A stretch of 64,000 nucleotides of DNA from BAIKAL-G1 sp943369525 (lineage in GTDB: Bacteria; Cyanobacteriota; Cyanobacteriia; PCC-6307; Cyanobiaceae). This document shows, piece by piece, positions 42,360 through 51,474 of the stretch. Within the stretch, counting starts at the first letter, position 1; each line of letters opens with the position of its first letter. The notes below the pieces were generated by a model. That model did not search any database. It saw nothing but the letters and a program-made list of their open reading frames with translations, and was not told the origin of the DNA. The stretch lies in contig CALRNL020000004.1 of the NCBI GenBank assembly GCA_943369525.1, positions 143,863 to 207,862 on the forward strand, read 5' to 3'. The translations under genes and the position numbers were made by a program.

Positions 42360-43484
42360 TCAGTCGCCCCGGTAGCCCAGTTCGGCCAGGCGGGCCGGAT
42401 TGCGGCGCCAGTTTGGCACCACCTTCACGAACAGTTCCAGGTAGACCGGCCCATCGATCAACTTGACCATCTGTTGGCGGGCGCCGCTGCCGATCTCCTT
42501 GAGCATGGAGCCGCCCTTGCCGATCAGGATTCCCTTCTGGCTGCTGCGCTCCACCAGCACCGTGGCCAGGATCGCCGTGCGCGGCCCGTCCTCCACGATC
42601 CGGTCGATTGACACCGCCACCGAGTGGGGAATTTCCTCGCGGGTATGGCTGAGCACCTGTTCGCGGATCAGTTCGGCCAGCAGCAATTGTTCTGGCTGGT
42701 CGCTCACCGCATCGGCGGGGTAGAGGTGGGGCCCCAGGGGCAGGTCGGCGGCCACGGCAGCCAGCAGCTCCTCCGTGCCGGCGCCGCTGAGGGCGCTGAT
42801 CGGATGGAGGGGCCAGGTTCTGGGGGCGGAGCTGTCCCCAGGGCCTTCTTCCGCGGTACGTCCTTCACGGCCGTCCCTACTAGCCAGCACGGAGGCCACC
42901 AGGTCCCGGTAACTGGCTTCCAAGGCCCAGGCCTTGCCGTCTGGCACCAGATCATGTTTGTTCAGGGCCACATGCACCGGCACCCGGCAGTTGCGCAGCA
43001 GCTCCACGATGAAGCCATCGCCGCGGCCGGCCAGTTCGCTGCCATCCACGAGCAACACCACCACATCCACCTCGCCGATGGCGCCCCGGGCGCTCTGCAC
43101 CAGGCGCTCGCCGAGCAGGTGGTGGGGCTTGTGGATGCCGGGGGTGTCCACAAACACCAGTTGGGCCGTGGGGGTGGTGAGGATGCCGCGCAGGCGGTTG
43201 CGGGTGGTTTGGGCCACGGGCGAGGTGATCGCCACCTTTTCGCCCACCAGGTGGTTGAGCAGGGTTGATTTGCCCACGTTGGGCCGGCCGATTAGGGCCA
43301 CGAAGCCGGAGCGGAAGCCCGGCGGGCTGGTGCCGAGACTCTCCAGGCTGATCAACCGCCCCTGGCTGGCGTCGTCGAGGGCTGGGGCCTGGGCTGCAGC
43401 CGCAGCGGCTTGGTCAGATCTCTTTTGCTTCTCGGGCTTGGGTCGGTTGTCGGTGGGCAACGCCGGGTCGCGGGGTGGCTTCAT
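42360..43484 (-). CDS. era: GTPase Era
   Basis: Ribosome-assembly GTPase that binds the 3' end of 16S rRNA. G1 GRPNVGKSTLLNHLVGEKVAI, G2 TTRNRLRGI, G3 FVDTPGIHKP, G4 LNKHDLV, G5 ISALSGAG; the C-terminal KH domain carries QKGILIGKGGSMLKEIGSGAR and the end VYLELFVKVVPNWRRNPARLAELGY. The frame is open to 43847, but the upstream part overlaps the divergent gene; the ATG at 43484 (MKPPRDPALPTDN) gives 374 residues. An Ala/Gln-rich N-terminal extension of about 45 residues is unusual for Era. Confidence 0.95.
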   Translation of the reverse strand: MKPPRDPALPTDNRPKPEKQKRSDQAAAAAAQAPALDDASQGRLISLESLGTSPPGFRSGFVALIGRPNVGKSTLLNHLVGEKVAITSPVAQTTRNRLRGILTTPTAQLVFVDTPGIHKPHHLLGERLVQSARGAIGEVDVVVLLVDGSELAGRGDGFIVELLRNCRVPVHVALNKHDLVPDGKAWALEASYRDLVASVLASRDGREGRTAEEGPGDSSAPRTWPLHPISALSGAGTEELLAAVAADLPLGPHLYPADAVSDQPEQLLLAELIREQVLSHTREEIPHSVAVSIDRIVEDGPRTAILATVLVERSSQKGILIGKGGSMLKEIGSGARQQMVKLIDGPVYLELFVKVVPNWRRNPARLAELGYRGD

Positions 43485-43518
43485 AACCTCAACACTGACA
43501 GTTCCCCGCCCCTTTGCC

Positions 43519-44052
43519 ATGGATAGCCCCGGCGCCGCGCCGCTTGAGCCCAGCTTCCCGCAGGCCATGGAGATTGCCACCCAGTGGCTGGCCCTCTGGG
43601 AGGCGGGCGAACTTAGCGATGAGGTGCTGGCCGATCGGGTCTCGGAGCTCGTGGCGAGTCGTGATGGCGCCCGGGGCTTTTTCGTGGTCTCCCTGGCGGG
43701 CGATAGCCCCCTGATGGACCGGTTGCCTGACCAGGTGGGGATGGTGTTGCGGGCCGGGGGCGAAGCCGTGGTGGACCTGACGGTGCGCAACCTGGCCATG
43801 AGCAGCGCCATGGCCTTGCAGCACGCTCGCTCCGGCGATGGGGCCATGCAGGCGGGCTCCGAGCGAGTTCAGGGCCGCTCCACCGAGCTCCTGCGCCTGC
43901 TAGAGCCAGGGCTTGTTAAGCAGCGTCTGGAGACCCTGCTAGCTGCCACCGCCGGCAGCGGTGAGGATGGGGCCTTCCTCGATCGTTGGGGCTACGACGC
44001 CGACCAGCGCAGCGCCATTGCGGCGGCCGTGTTGGCGGTGGCCGAGGCCTGA
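43519..44052 (+). CDS. Hypothetical picocyanobacterial protein
   Basis: A 177-residue helical protein. FPQAMEIATQWLALWEAGELSDEVLADRVSELVASRDGARGFFVVSLAGDSPLMDRLPDQVGMVLRAGG and LTVRNLAMSSAMALQHARSGDG are regular helical segments; GRSTELLRLLEP follows. No family motif is recognised. The ATG at 43519 fits the divergent era start 34 bp away, with a good hairpin terminator after the stop. It looks real and cytosolic. Confidence 0.75.
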   Translation: MDSPGAAPLEPSFPQAMEIATQWLALWEAGELSDEVLADRVSELVASRDGARGFFVVSLAGDSPLMDRLPDQVGMVLRAGGEAVVDLTVRNLAMSSAMALQHARSGDGAMQAGSERVQGRSTELLRLLEPGLVKQRLETLLAATAGSGEDGAFLDRWGYDADQRSAIAAAVLAVAEA

Positions 44053-44062
44053 TGGCCACGGA

Positions 44063-44088
44063 AAAGCGCCCTTATTGAGGGGCGCTTT
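44063..44088 (+). terminator. Rho-independent-type terminator after the 177-residue gene
   Basis: aaagcgccc (44063-44071) pairs perfectly with gggcgcttt (44080-44088) around ttattgag, 11 bp past the stop. The arms end in a run of A upstream and T downstream, typical of a bidirectional terminator. Confidence 0.8.
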
Positions 44089-44180
44089 CTGCAATTGCGA
44101 TGCTGGTTTGATGGCCCTGGTCCCTAGGGATCCTGGGCCTTTTGGGTTAACTAGTTTGAGCAACTAGCCCGCGGCCGGGC

Positions 44181-44915
44181 TCAGTCGCGGCGGCTGCCGC
44201 CGTTGAGGGCAATGATCAGCCTCAGGATGAAGATGAAGAGGTTGATGTAGGTGAGATACATCCCCAGGGCGCCGGCCAGGTATTGGTCGTCGTTGTAGGT
44301 GCGGGGCATCGTGTAGAAGTCCACGAAGGCGGCGCCCACAAACAGGACCGTGCCGAAGCCGGCGATCATCAGCTCGAAACCGCCACCGCCGAAGCCGGGC
44401 ACAAAGATGCTGCCAACCACCTGGACCACCATGGCGATCAGGAGGCCAAGGATGCCCAGACCCACGACGGCGCTGAGGGATTGGCCGACGCTGTCGCTCA
44501 TGCGGCGACCAACAAAGGAGGCGATCACAAAGGTGATGCCGGTGGCCAGGGCCGCCGTGCCGATGGCGCCAATGCCGGCCGTGCCAATGGCCAGGGCAAC
44601 AATGCCGCTCAGGGTGTAGCCGGTGAGCAGGCTATAGGCCGCCAGCAGGGGCAGGGCCGTGCTGTTGTTGCCCTTCATCGCCACGTTTTGGGCGACAAAG
44701 AAGAGAATAAAGTTGCCGATCAGGGCCACCCAGAAGAGTGGCATGAACAGGGTCGGGCTGCTGGCCATCAGGGTGAGTCCCCCCATGACGCCGCCGGCCG
44801 TAAGCACCATGCCGCCGCCCACGTAGGGCAGGGCCTTGTTCACCACATTGGGGCCCACCAGGGCGCTCGATTGGGCCTCGCGGATGGCCTGCTGGAAATT
44901 GCTGCTTGCGGGCAT
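44181..44915 (-). CDS. BAX inhibitor-1 family membrane protein
   Basis: A seven-helix membrane protein of 244 residues. VLTAGGVMGGLTLMA, FWVALIGNFILFFVAQNVAM, LPLLAAYSLLTGYTLSGIVAL, AIGTAALATGITFVIASFVGRRM, VGLGILGLLIAMVVQVVGSIFV, GFGTVLFVGAAFVDFYTMPRTY and LTYINLFIFILRLI are the seven segments. The family (TMBIM/YccA-like) includes proton/calcium leak channels; its role in cyanobacteria is not known. Last of the leftward ffh-rpsP-phoH-FUSC run. Confidence 0.9.
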   Translation of the reverse strand: MPASSNFQQAIREAQSSALVGPNVVNKALPYVGGGMVLTAGGVMGGLTLMASSPTLFMPLFWVALIGNFILFFVAQNVAMKGNNSTALPLLAAYSLLTGYTLSGIVALAIGTAGIGAIGTAALATGITFVIASFVGRRMSDSVGQSLSAVVGLGILGLLIAMVVQVVGSIFVPGFGGGGFELMIAGFGTVLFVGAAFVDFYTMPRTYNDDQYLAGALGMYLTYINLFIFILRLIIALNGGSRRD

Positions 44916-45005
44916 GGTCCACCGATGGGACGAACTCCCCCCATCCTGCCAGTGCTGATTGGGCTTTGCCGCAACAGGGGGGACCCGGCAGGTGTGGATC
45001 TCCCC

Positions 45006-45527
45006 CTAGGGCTGGCTGGGGGAGTCGTTGCTGCCGGTTTGGGCTGAGAGGTCGGGCCAGAGCCACACCGCCAGCAGGGCCACCCCGGTGCCGATGCAGG
45101 ATTCCACCAGGCGCAGCAGGGCGTTCAGGCCCGGATTGAGGCGGGGATCCAGGCTGGCGGTCACCATCACCACAATCACCGTGATCGCCGCAAGGCGGCC
45201 ATGGCTAGGCACCTTGAGGGCGGTGCAGATCGTCACCGTGGCAAAGATGGCCAGGGCCATTCCCACCGGGTGAAAGGGCAAGACGCTCAGGTAGGTGGCG
45301 CTGGTGAGCGCCCCGATGGCCGATCCCAACACCCGCAGGGAGGCCGAGGCGGTGGTCTCCTTGCGGGTGACCTGGGTCACCACGATGGCCGAGATGGCCG
45401 ACCACAGGGCCCCAATTTTGGGCAGGTAACCTGGGAAGAAGCTGGTGAACCAGAAGCCGGCGCCGTAGGCCACTAGGGCGGCAAGGGCGATCTGGGCAGG
45501 AATGCGAAACCGTTCTGGGCGATTCAC
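45006..45527 (-). CDS. FUSC-family (aromatic acid exporter-like) membrane protein
   Basis: A short four-to-five-helix membrane protein: AQIALAALVAYGAGFWFTSFFPG, LWSAISAIVVTQ, SLRVLGSAIGALTSATYLSVL, GMALAIFATVTICTALKVPS, LAAITVIVVMVTASLD and RLVESCIGTGVALLAVWLW, the FUSC half-domain pattern. The frame is open to 45599 via TTG; the GTG at 45527 (NRPERFRIPAQ follows) is more likely and gives 173 residues. It lies downstream of phoH. Substrate unknown. Confidence 0.8.
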   Translation of the reverse strand: MNRPERFRIPAQIALAALVAYGAGFWFTSFFPGYLPKIGALWSAISAIVVTQVTRKETTASASLRVLGSAIGALTSATYLSVLPFHPVGMALAIFATVTICTALKVPSHGRLAAITVIVVMVTASLDPRLNPGLNALLRLVESCIGTGVALLAVWLWPDLSAQTGSNDSPSQP

Positions 45528-45614
45528 GGGGCTTGGGTCTGGATGTTTGCGGCAGGCTGGTGGGTGGTTCAACGGGGCGTGGATTCCGAAGAATCCCAAC
45601 TTGAAGACCCCCTT

Positions 45615-46604
45615 TCAATGGCCGCCGGAGGGGCTGGTGCTGTCCCGCAGGGCGTAGGCCTGCACCAGGCGCTGCACTAAAGGATGGCGCACCACATCGG
45701 CAGCAGTGAGCCGGCAGATCGCCACCCCTTCCACGTCTTCGAGCACCTGGGCGGCCTCGATCAGGCCACTGCGTTGGTGGGCGGGCAGGTCGATCTGGCT
45801 TGGGTCGCCGGTGACGACCATGCGCGAGTTCTCCCCTAGCCGGGTGAGCACCATGCGCATCTGGGTGGGGGTGGTGTTCTGGGCCTCATCGAGGATCACA
45901 AAGGCATCGCGGAGGGTGCGGCCGCGCATGTAGGCGAGCGGGGCCACTTCGATCACGTTGCGCTCCAGCAGGCTGCTGGTGCGCTCCTGCCCCAGCAGGG
46001 TGTGTAGGGCGTCGTAGAGGGGGCGCAGGTAGGGATCCACCTTCTGCTGCAAATCCCCCGGCAGAAAGCCGAGGCGCTCGCCCGCTTCCACCGCCGGGCG
46101 GGTGAGGATCAGCCGCTCGACCTTGCGCTCCTGCAGCATCTTCACGGCCTGCACCGCCGCTAAAAAGGTTTTGCCGCTGCCGGCGGGCCCCAGGGCCAGG
46201 GTGAGGTCGTGGTGTTCAATCGCCTCGACGTAGGCCTGTTGCTTGAGGGTGCGGGGCCGCAGAGGGTTGCCAGCCTGGCTACGTACTAAGACCTGCTTGC
46301 TCAGTTGCTGCTGGGCTGCCCCCTGGCCCGTGTCTAGGGCAGCAAGCACCGTTTGCAGATCGCCCGTGGAGACGGCTTGGCCTTCCTGCCAGAGGGGGCG
46401 AAGTAACTCCACAACCCCGGCGGCCCGTTCCAGCTGGGGGGGCAGGCCCCGCAGGGACAAAGCCAGACCCCGCAGCACGACGGAAGCCCCCGTAAGGGCT
46501 TCAAGGCGGTGCAGATTAATTTCGGCCTCCCCAGCCAAGGCCAGGGCGGCACTCTGGTCGGGCAGGTCGATGGTGAAGCTGGTGATTGCAGGGGCCCCGG
46601 CCAT
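45615..46604 (-). CDS. phoH: PhoH-like ATPase
   Basis: A 329-residue P-loop ATPase from the ATG at 46604 (a TTG overlapping the rpsP stop is an alternative). Walker A LGPAGSGKTFLAAVQAVKML, Walker B FVILDEAQNTTPTQMRMVLTRLG, and VTGDPSQIDLP are the PhoH signatures. The PhoH/PhoL family is linked to RNA metabolism, often with the endoribonuclease YbeY. It is tightly joined to rpsP, and FUSC follows after a short gap. Confidence 0.93.
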   Translation of the reverse strand: MAGAPAITSFTIDLPDQSAALALAGEAEINLHRLEALTGASVVLRGLALSLRGLPPQLERAAGVVELLRPLWQEGQAVSTGDLQTVLAALDTGQGAAQQQLSKQVLVRSQAGNPLRPRTLKQQAYVEAIEHHDLTLALGPAGSGKTFLAAVQAVKMLQERKVERLILTRPAVEAGERLGFLPGDLQQKVDPYLRPLYDALHTLLGQERTSSLLERNVIEVAPLAYMRGRTLRDAFVILDEAQNTTPTQMRMVLTRLGENSRMVVTGDPSQIDLPAHQRSGLIEAAQVLEDVEGVAICRLTAADVVRHPLVQRLVQAYALRDSTSPSGGH

Positions 46605-46615
46605 GGGGCTGCCCC

Positions 46616-47065
46616 TCAAGCGTCCGCCGGAGCGTCCTCAGTGGGGGCTGCGGCGGCTTCGGCTGCAGCAGCAGCTTCGGCGGCGGCAGTTTCAGCAGCG
46701 GCCTTGGCGGCGGCAAGTTCTGCTTCCTTGGCAGCGGCAGCGGCAGCGGCTGCAGCTTCAGCCTTGGCGGCGGCTTCGCGGGCGAGGGCCTGCTTGGCCT
46801 TGCCAACGGTTTCGGCGGGGCGGATTGTTTTCGCCACCAGGCCGCCTTTCTCGAGCAGGGCCCGCACGGTGTCGGTCGGCTGGGCGCCCTGGCTCAGGCG
46901 GGTGCGGATCGCTTCGGTGTCGAGGCGGGTTTCCTTGGTGCGGGGGTTGTAGAAGCCCAGCTCCTCGAGGGGCAAACCATCCCGCCTGGAGGTGCTGTTG
47001 GTGGCCACGAGGCGGAAGCTCGCTTCCCGCTTTTTACCGAACCGCTTCAGGCGGAGCTTGATCAT
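46616..47065 (-). CDS. rpsP: 30S ribosomal protein bS16 with Ala-rich tail
   Basis: MIKLRLKRFGKKREASFRLVA is the canonical S16 start, followed by PLEELGFYNPRTKETRLD and GAQPTDTVRALLEKGGL. S16 is normally 80-90 residues; here it is 149, with a low-complexity tail after about residue 85 made of Ala, Lys and Glu and ending APTEDAPADA. Such tails occur in picocyanobacteria but this one is long. Between ffh and phoH. Confidence 0.95.
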   Translation of the reverse strand: MIKLRLKRFGKKREASFRLVATNSTSRRDGLPLEELGFYNPRTKETRLDTEAIRTRLSQGAQPTDTVRALLEKGGLVAKTIRPAETVGKAKQALAREAAAKAEAAAAAAAAAKEAELAAAKAAAETAAAEAAAAAEAAAAPTEDAPADA

Positions 47066-47204
47066 CGTGGCCTTGCCTTACTGACTTGAGGGTGAATAGG
47101 AGCCCGGTCGTGGTGAACGCCCGGGCCCATTTGGCGGTGAATCCACGCGCCAAACAACAACAATACCCTGTGGCCGACACCCCAGGCGATGGGGCCGCCT
47201 GGGC

Positions 47205-48692
47205 CTAGAGCTGGCCGAAGCCCTTGCGTTTCTTGGCGGGTTTGGCCGGGCGCTGGGGCCCGGCGCCCCGGCCCCCGGGCATGGGCCCACCTCCCATACC
47301 GGGCATCCCGCCCATGCCAGGCATGCCTCCCATCCCCGGGAAGCCGCCCATGCCGGGGAAGCCGCCGCCCATGCCCGGGATGACCCCCGGCATGCCGCCG
47401 CGGGTCATCTGTTGCATGAAGCCGCGCATCTTCTGGAAATCGGCGAGCACCTTGTCCACATCGGCGGCGGTGTGGCCGCTGCCGCCGGCGATGCGGCGGC
47501 GGCGGCTGGGCTGGGCAGCCAGCAGTTCTGGCTGTTGGCGCTCTGCCGCGGTCATGGAGCCGATCATCGCTTCGATCTTTTTGAGCTGCTCCTCGCCCTG
47601 CTTGAGCATGCCGTCATCAATCTTGTTCATGCCCGGGATCATCTTCATCAGGCCGCCGAGGGAGCCCATGCGCTTGATTAGGCGCATCTGCTGCAGAAAA
47701 TCGGAGAAGTCGAAGGAGGCCTCCTGCAGCTTTTGTTGCATGCGGGCCACGTCGGCCAGCTCCACTTCCTTTTGGGCCTTCTCGACCAGGGTGAGCACAT
47801 CGCCCATGCCGAGGATGCGGCTGGCCATGCGTTCCGGGTGGAAGGGCTGGAGGGCTTCCACCTTCTCGCCGGTGCCGATGAATTTGATCGGCGCGCCGCT
47901 CACCTTGCGGATCGAGAGGGCGGCGCCGCCGCGGCTGTCGCCATCCAGCTTGGTCAGCACGGCACCAGTGATCCCCACCTGCTCGTGGAAGGCGCGGGTG
48001 AGTTCGGCAGCCTCCTGGCCAATCATCGAATCCACCACCAGCAGCACCTCGTCGGGGGCCACGGCGCTGCGGATCCGCACCATCTCCTCCATCATCGAGA
48101 GGTCGATCTGCAGTCGGCCAGCCGTGTCGACGATCACGGTGTCAAAGCCTTCTTCGCGGCCCTTGGCCACGCCGGCGGCGGCAATCTCCTCGGGCTTGGC
48201 TTCGGCGCCGAGGCTGAACACCTCTACGCCGATCTGGGTGCCGAGGGTGCGCAGCTGGTCGATGGCGGCCGGCCGGTAGACATCGGCGGCCACCAGCAGG
48301 GTGCGGCGGCCCTGCTCCTTGAGGTGCAGCCCCAACTTGGCCGTGGCGGTGGTCTTGCCGGCGCCCTGCAGGCCGGCCATCAGCACCACGGTGGGGGCCA
48401 CGGCGGCCTGGGCCAGGGGCGCATTGCCGCCGCCCATCACCTCCACCAGTTGCTCATGCACCAGCTGGATGAACTTCTGGTCGGGGCTCACTCCCCGCAC
48501 CACCTCGGCGCCCACGGCCCGGCGGCGCACCTCCTCCACAAAATCCTTGACCACGCTGAGGCTGACATCGGCCTCCAGCAGGGCGCGGCGCACCTGTTGC
48601 AGGGCGCCCTCCACGTTGGTTTCGGAGATGGTGGCCTGTCCCCTCAGGCTTTTAACGGCATCTTCAAAACGCTGGGATAGCTCGTCAAACAT
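47205..48692 (-). CDS. ffh: Signal recognition particle protein Ffh (SRP54)
   Basis: GTPase that delivers membrane proteins with SRP RNA. N domain LRGQATISETNVEGALQQVRRALLEADV, G domain MAGLQGAGKTTATAKLGLHL (G1), DTAGRLQID (G3), TKLDGDSRGGAALS (G4), KFIGTGEKVEALQPFHPERMASRILGMGD (G5), then the Met-rich M domain with QMRLIKRMGSLGGLMKMIPGM. The C-terminal 60 residues are a Gly/Met/Pro tract (GMGGFPGMGGMPGM). Length 495 residues; unrelated to the next gene's promoter at 48.8 kb. Confidence 0.97.
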   Translation of the reverse strand: MFDELSQRFEDAVKSLRGQATISETNVEGALQQVRRALLEADVSLSVVKDFVEEVRRRAVGAEVVRGVSPDQKFIQLVHEQLVEVMGGGNAPLAQAAVAPTVVLMAGLQGAGKTTATAKLGLHLKEQGRRTLLVAADVYRPAAIDQLRTLGTQIGVEVFSLGAEAKPEEIAAAGVAKGREEGFDTVIVDTAGRLQIDLSMMEEMVRIRSAVAPDEVLLVVDSMIGQEAAELTRAFHEQVGITGAVLTKLDGDSRGGAALSIRKVSGAPIKFIGTGEKVEALQPFHPERMASRILGMGDVLTLVEKAQKEVELADVARMQQKLQEASFDFSDFLQQMRLIKRMGSLGGLMKMIPGMNKIDDGMLKQGEEQLKKIEAMIGSMTAAERQQPELLAAQPSRRRRIAGGSGHTAADVDKVLADFQKMRGFMQQMTRGGMPGVIPGMGGGFPGMGGFPGMGGMPGMGGMPGMGGGPMPGGRGAGPQRPAKPAKKRKGFGQL

Positions 48693-48874
48693 CGGGATAG
48701 GGGCGGGGCGGTGGAATGGGCTGGTGTGCTGATCGTAAAAAGGCGGCCCCCAGCCAGGGCTCCCCTGCTGCCGGGAAGGGGCCGTCGACTTGCCCAGCCC
48801 AGGGCCAAGCTTGGGCCGGCCCGGGCTAGAGGTGTCCTAGTGAGGGTTGCGGTCCAGGTTTGGCAACCGAGTTG

Positions 48875-51343
48875 TCAGGGTTGGCTGGCCTGGAAAATCA
48901 CCCGCTCCAGCTTCCAGCTCTTTTGGTTGCGGCCGAAGATGTAGGTGTTGTGGCGTTCGCCTTCGGGGGTCCGCTCCAGCAGCTTGCCGCCCGGGTTGCG
49001 GCGCTCGTCGCCGTAGAGCAGGGTGACCTTGGCTTCGATCCGCTCGGGGCTGCGGCTGGCGATCTCCAGGCTGGTGACCTTGGCGCTCACGGACTGGGTT
49101 TCGCCGCGATCGAGGTCGGTCTGGCGGGTTTGGTCTAGGGCTTCCACCAGGGAGGCCACGGCCAGCTGACTCGGGGCCAGGGCCGGGGCCTGGCCGGCGA
49201 GCACGGCCGCCTTGGCCTTCAGCCAGGCCTCCAGCAGTCGTTGCAGCTGGGCCCCGCTGGGCTCGGGTGCCTGCAGGGGCAGCTCCGGCTGGGGAGGCTT
49301 GGGTTTGGGCTTGGCCAGGCTGGCCCCAGCCCGGCTGGTGGGGCTGGCCGGCTCGCCCGTTAGGGGCAGCACCGGCAAGGGGATGCCCTGCTCGGGCTTC
49401 GGCTTCAGGGCCAGCCAGCCCCCCAATCCCAGGCCAGCCAGCGCCACCCCCGCCACCGTGGCGACCAGGGGAAAGGGCCAGGCGGGTCCTGGATGGGGCG
49501 CCGGTTCCTGGGTGCCCGGGTTGGTCGGATGGGGTGCCCCTGGCACCACTTCCCCGGCCAGGGGGGCGGAGGGATCCGCCTGGGGGCTGCCAAGATCTGG
49601 CCAGCCGGCGGGTGCCAAGGAGTAGGCAGGCTCGCCGGTGGTGTCGGTGGCTGGCTCCTTGACCCCCGACTCGGTGGCTTGCCCAACCCCGCTCCAGGTG
49701 GGGGGCAGGCCCCCCAATCGATTGGGGATAAAGGGCAGGTCCCCTAGGGCCAGTCGGCCAGGCTTCAGGCGGGCCAGGTCCGGCTTGGCGGCCTTGGCCT
49801 TGGCCTTGGCCAGGCCCGATCCCAGCCGTTGGCGCAGCTTCAGGGGGGAGCGCTTGCTGGCGGCCCAGCTGGCGGCCGGCTCGAGCAGCTCCGTCCAGCC
49901 CAATGCCGGCCAGCTGAGCCGGGGAAGCGTCCAGCCAGCCCAGGGGGCCTCGGGCCAGTCCGGTTGGGGGCCTTCGCTGTCGTCACCAGGGCCAGGGGTG
50001 CCCGCCCCAGGGCCGGACTGGGCTGGGCTGGGGGTCTCCAGCCAGGGGGCATTCCAGGGGGCGAGTTGGTTCCCTTCCGGACCTGCTCCAGCCGCTGGGG
50101 CGGGGCTGCTGGCCTGCTGGCGGCCACTGGCGGGAGCCTGGCGGCCACTGGCGAGAGCCTGGCGGCCACTGCGGCGGTCCTGTTGTTCCACGTAGGCCTG
50201 CACGTCCCGGTCGGCAAACCAGGCATCGAGATCGGCATCCACCTCGATATCCCGGTAGCCCGGCAATACCTCCCGGGCCAGCCAGTCGCGGCAATAGGCG
50301 CAGAGGCGCTCGAGGGATTCACTGCCTTGCTCACTGGCCCATTGGCGCAGCTCCGCACTGGCGCCTTGGTCGAAATGGCTTTCGGCCTGCTCCACCTGGC
50401 CCAGCAGCAGCTGCTGGCAGGCCAGGAACGGTTCGATCCCCAGCTGGCCGGCGGCGGCCAGGCGTCCATGGGCCTCGTGAATGCGCTCGGGCTTGCGCTG
50501 GGCAAAGCCGGAGGCGGTGAGGGCATAGCTGGCCAGGAAATCGGCCGTGGCGGAGCCGGCCTTGGCCCAGCGGCTGAAGAGGTCAACCTGTTCCTGCACC
50601 GTCAGGAACGGGCGGATCTGTTTGAAAAAGGTCTGGAACTTGCCCTGGTCGAAATCGCGGTCGCTGTCGCCATCGAGGCCGCCCCGGCGCTGCACCAGCT
50701 CTTCCAGCAGCCTCAGCCCTTCACTGCGTTCCAGGGCGGCGCCCAGGTCGCGGCTGACCAGATCCAACACCCGATAGGGCAGGAGCCGTCCCAGTTGCTG
50801 TTCCAGCTGGCGGCGTTGCTGGGGGAACTGGCCCATGCGTTGCAACAGAAGCAGGCCCTGTTGCAACACCGTGGCGGCCGCCTCAAAGCGGCGCTGGTCC
50901 TGGTAATCCATGGCGGCTGCCTGGCAGGCCAGGCCGGCCAAGAGGGTGAGTTCGGCCTCCCGGCTGCTGCCCAGGGCTGGGGCTTGGGGTGGCTGCAGGT
51001 TACGGCGGGCAGATTCAAAGGCTTCCTGGGCCAGGCCGGCCTCCAGCAGTAGCAGCAGGCCCGCCACGTCCCGGGAGGCCGGAATCTCCAGGGCGGCGAT
51101 CTGGCTGCTCGCGCCCGATGCATTGATCTCCAGCAGCTGGGCCTCGTAGGCCCGGCGCCGCTGCTCATCGCTCAAGAGGTCGGCGCTGAGGCGCAGCAAC
51201 TCGGCCCGGGCCTGCAGGGTTTCCTTGGTGAAGCCCTGGTCCGGGATGCGATCGAGCCGTTGCTGCAGCGTGCGCAGCACGGTTTGGGCATCGGTTGTCG
51301 GCTGCACCCCGAGCAGGTGGAAATGGTCGATTGGCAGTTCCAA
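48875..51343 (-). CDS. zipN: ARC6/ZipN (Ftn2)-type cell-division protein
   Basis: Anchors the FtsZ ring in cyanobacteria. The 822-residue protein begins with a J-like domain (DHFHLLGVQPTTDAQTVLRTLQQRLD), then an alpha-helical repeat-like region to about residue 380 (AAMDYQDQRRFEAAATVLQQG, LFSRWAKAGSATADFLASY), a long Pro-rich linker, one transmembrane helix FPLVATVAGVALAGLGLGGWLAL near residue 640, and the C-terminal IMS/DUF4101 domain (LLEAWLKAKAAVLAG, LLYGDERRNPGGKLLERTPEGERHNTYIF). The start is a TTG at 51343. A 21-bp repeat lies in the linker. Confidence 0.9.
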   Translation of the reverse strand: MELPIDHFHLLGVQPTTDAQTVLRTLQQRLDRIPDQGFTKETLQARAELLRLSADLLSDEQRRRAYEAQLLEINASGASSQIAALEIPASRDVAGLLLLLEAGLAQEAFESARRNLQPPQAPALGSSREAELTLLAGLACQAAAMDYQDQRRFEAAATVLQQGLLLLQRMGQFPQQRRQLEQQLGRLLPYRVLDLVSRDLGAALERSEGLRLLEELVQRRGGLDGDSDRDFDQGKFQTFFKQIRPFLTVQEQVDLFSRWAKAGSATADFLASYALTASGFAQRKPERIHEAHGRLAAAGQLGIEPFLACQQLLLGQVEQAESHFDQGASAELRQWASEQGSESLERLCAYCRDWLAREVLPGYRDIEVDADLDAWFADRDVQAYVEQQDRRSGRQALASGRQAPASGRQQASSPAPAAGAGPEGNQLAPWNAPWLETPSPAQSGPGAGTPGPGDDSEGPQPDWPEAPWAGWTLPRLSWPALGWTELLEPAASWAASKRSPLKLRQRLGSGLAKAKAKAAKPDLARLKPGRLALGDLPFIPNRLGGLPPTWSGVGQATESGVKEPATDTTGEPAYSLAPAGWPDLGSPQADPSAPLAGEVVPGAPHPTNPGTQEPAPHPGPAWPFPLVATVAGVALAGLGLGGWLALKPKPEQGIPLPVLPLTGEPASPTSRAGASLAKPKPKPPQPELPLQAPEPSGAQLQRLLEAWLKAKAAVLAGQAPALAPSQLAVASLVEALDQTRQTDLDRGETQSVSAKVTSLEIASRSPERIEAKVTLLYGDERRNPGGKLLERTPEGERHNTYIFGRNQKSWKLERVIFQASQP
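50118..50171 (-). repeat. 21-bp in-frame repeat in the zipN linker
   Basis: tggcggccactggcgggagcc at 50118-50138 and tggcggccactggcgagagcc at 50139-50159 differ by one base; a third copy begins at 50160 and decays after about 12 bases. On the minus strand it encodes SGRQAPA, SGRQALA-type heptapeptides in the disordered linker. Confidence 0.75.
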
Positions 51344-51474
51344 CCCAGGTGCTTCGCTGATAACCGACTGTAATCAGATCAGTTTAGGCTGAACCCACGG
51401 TTTTTGCCGCTGCTGCCACCTTTTGGGGCCATTGGACCCCGTACAGTCGCCCCCATGCTCCAGGCCTTTCGGCG

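Noticed and set aside
42360..43847. The longer 495-residue version of Era
   Set aside because: The upstream 121 residues are antisense to the divergent 177-residue gene and unlike any Era N-terminus; ATG 43484 is preferred.
47733..48680. A 315-residue plus-strand frame antisense to ffh
   Set aside because: His/Gly/Leu-rich shadow; ffh has all GTPase motifs.
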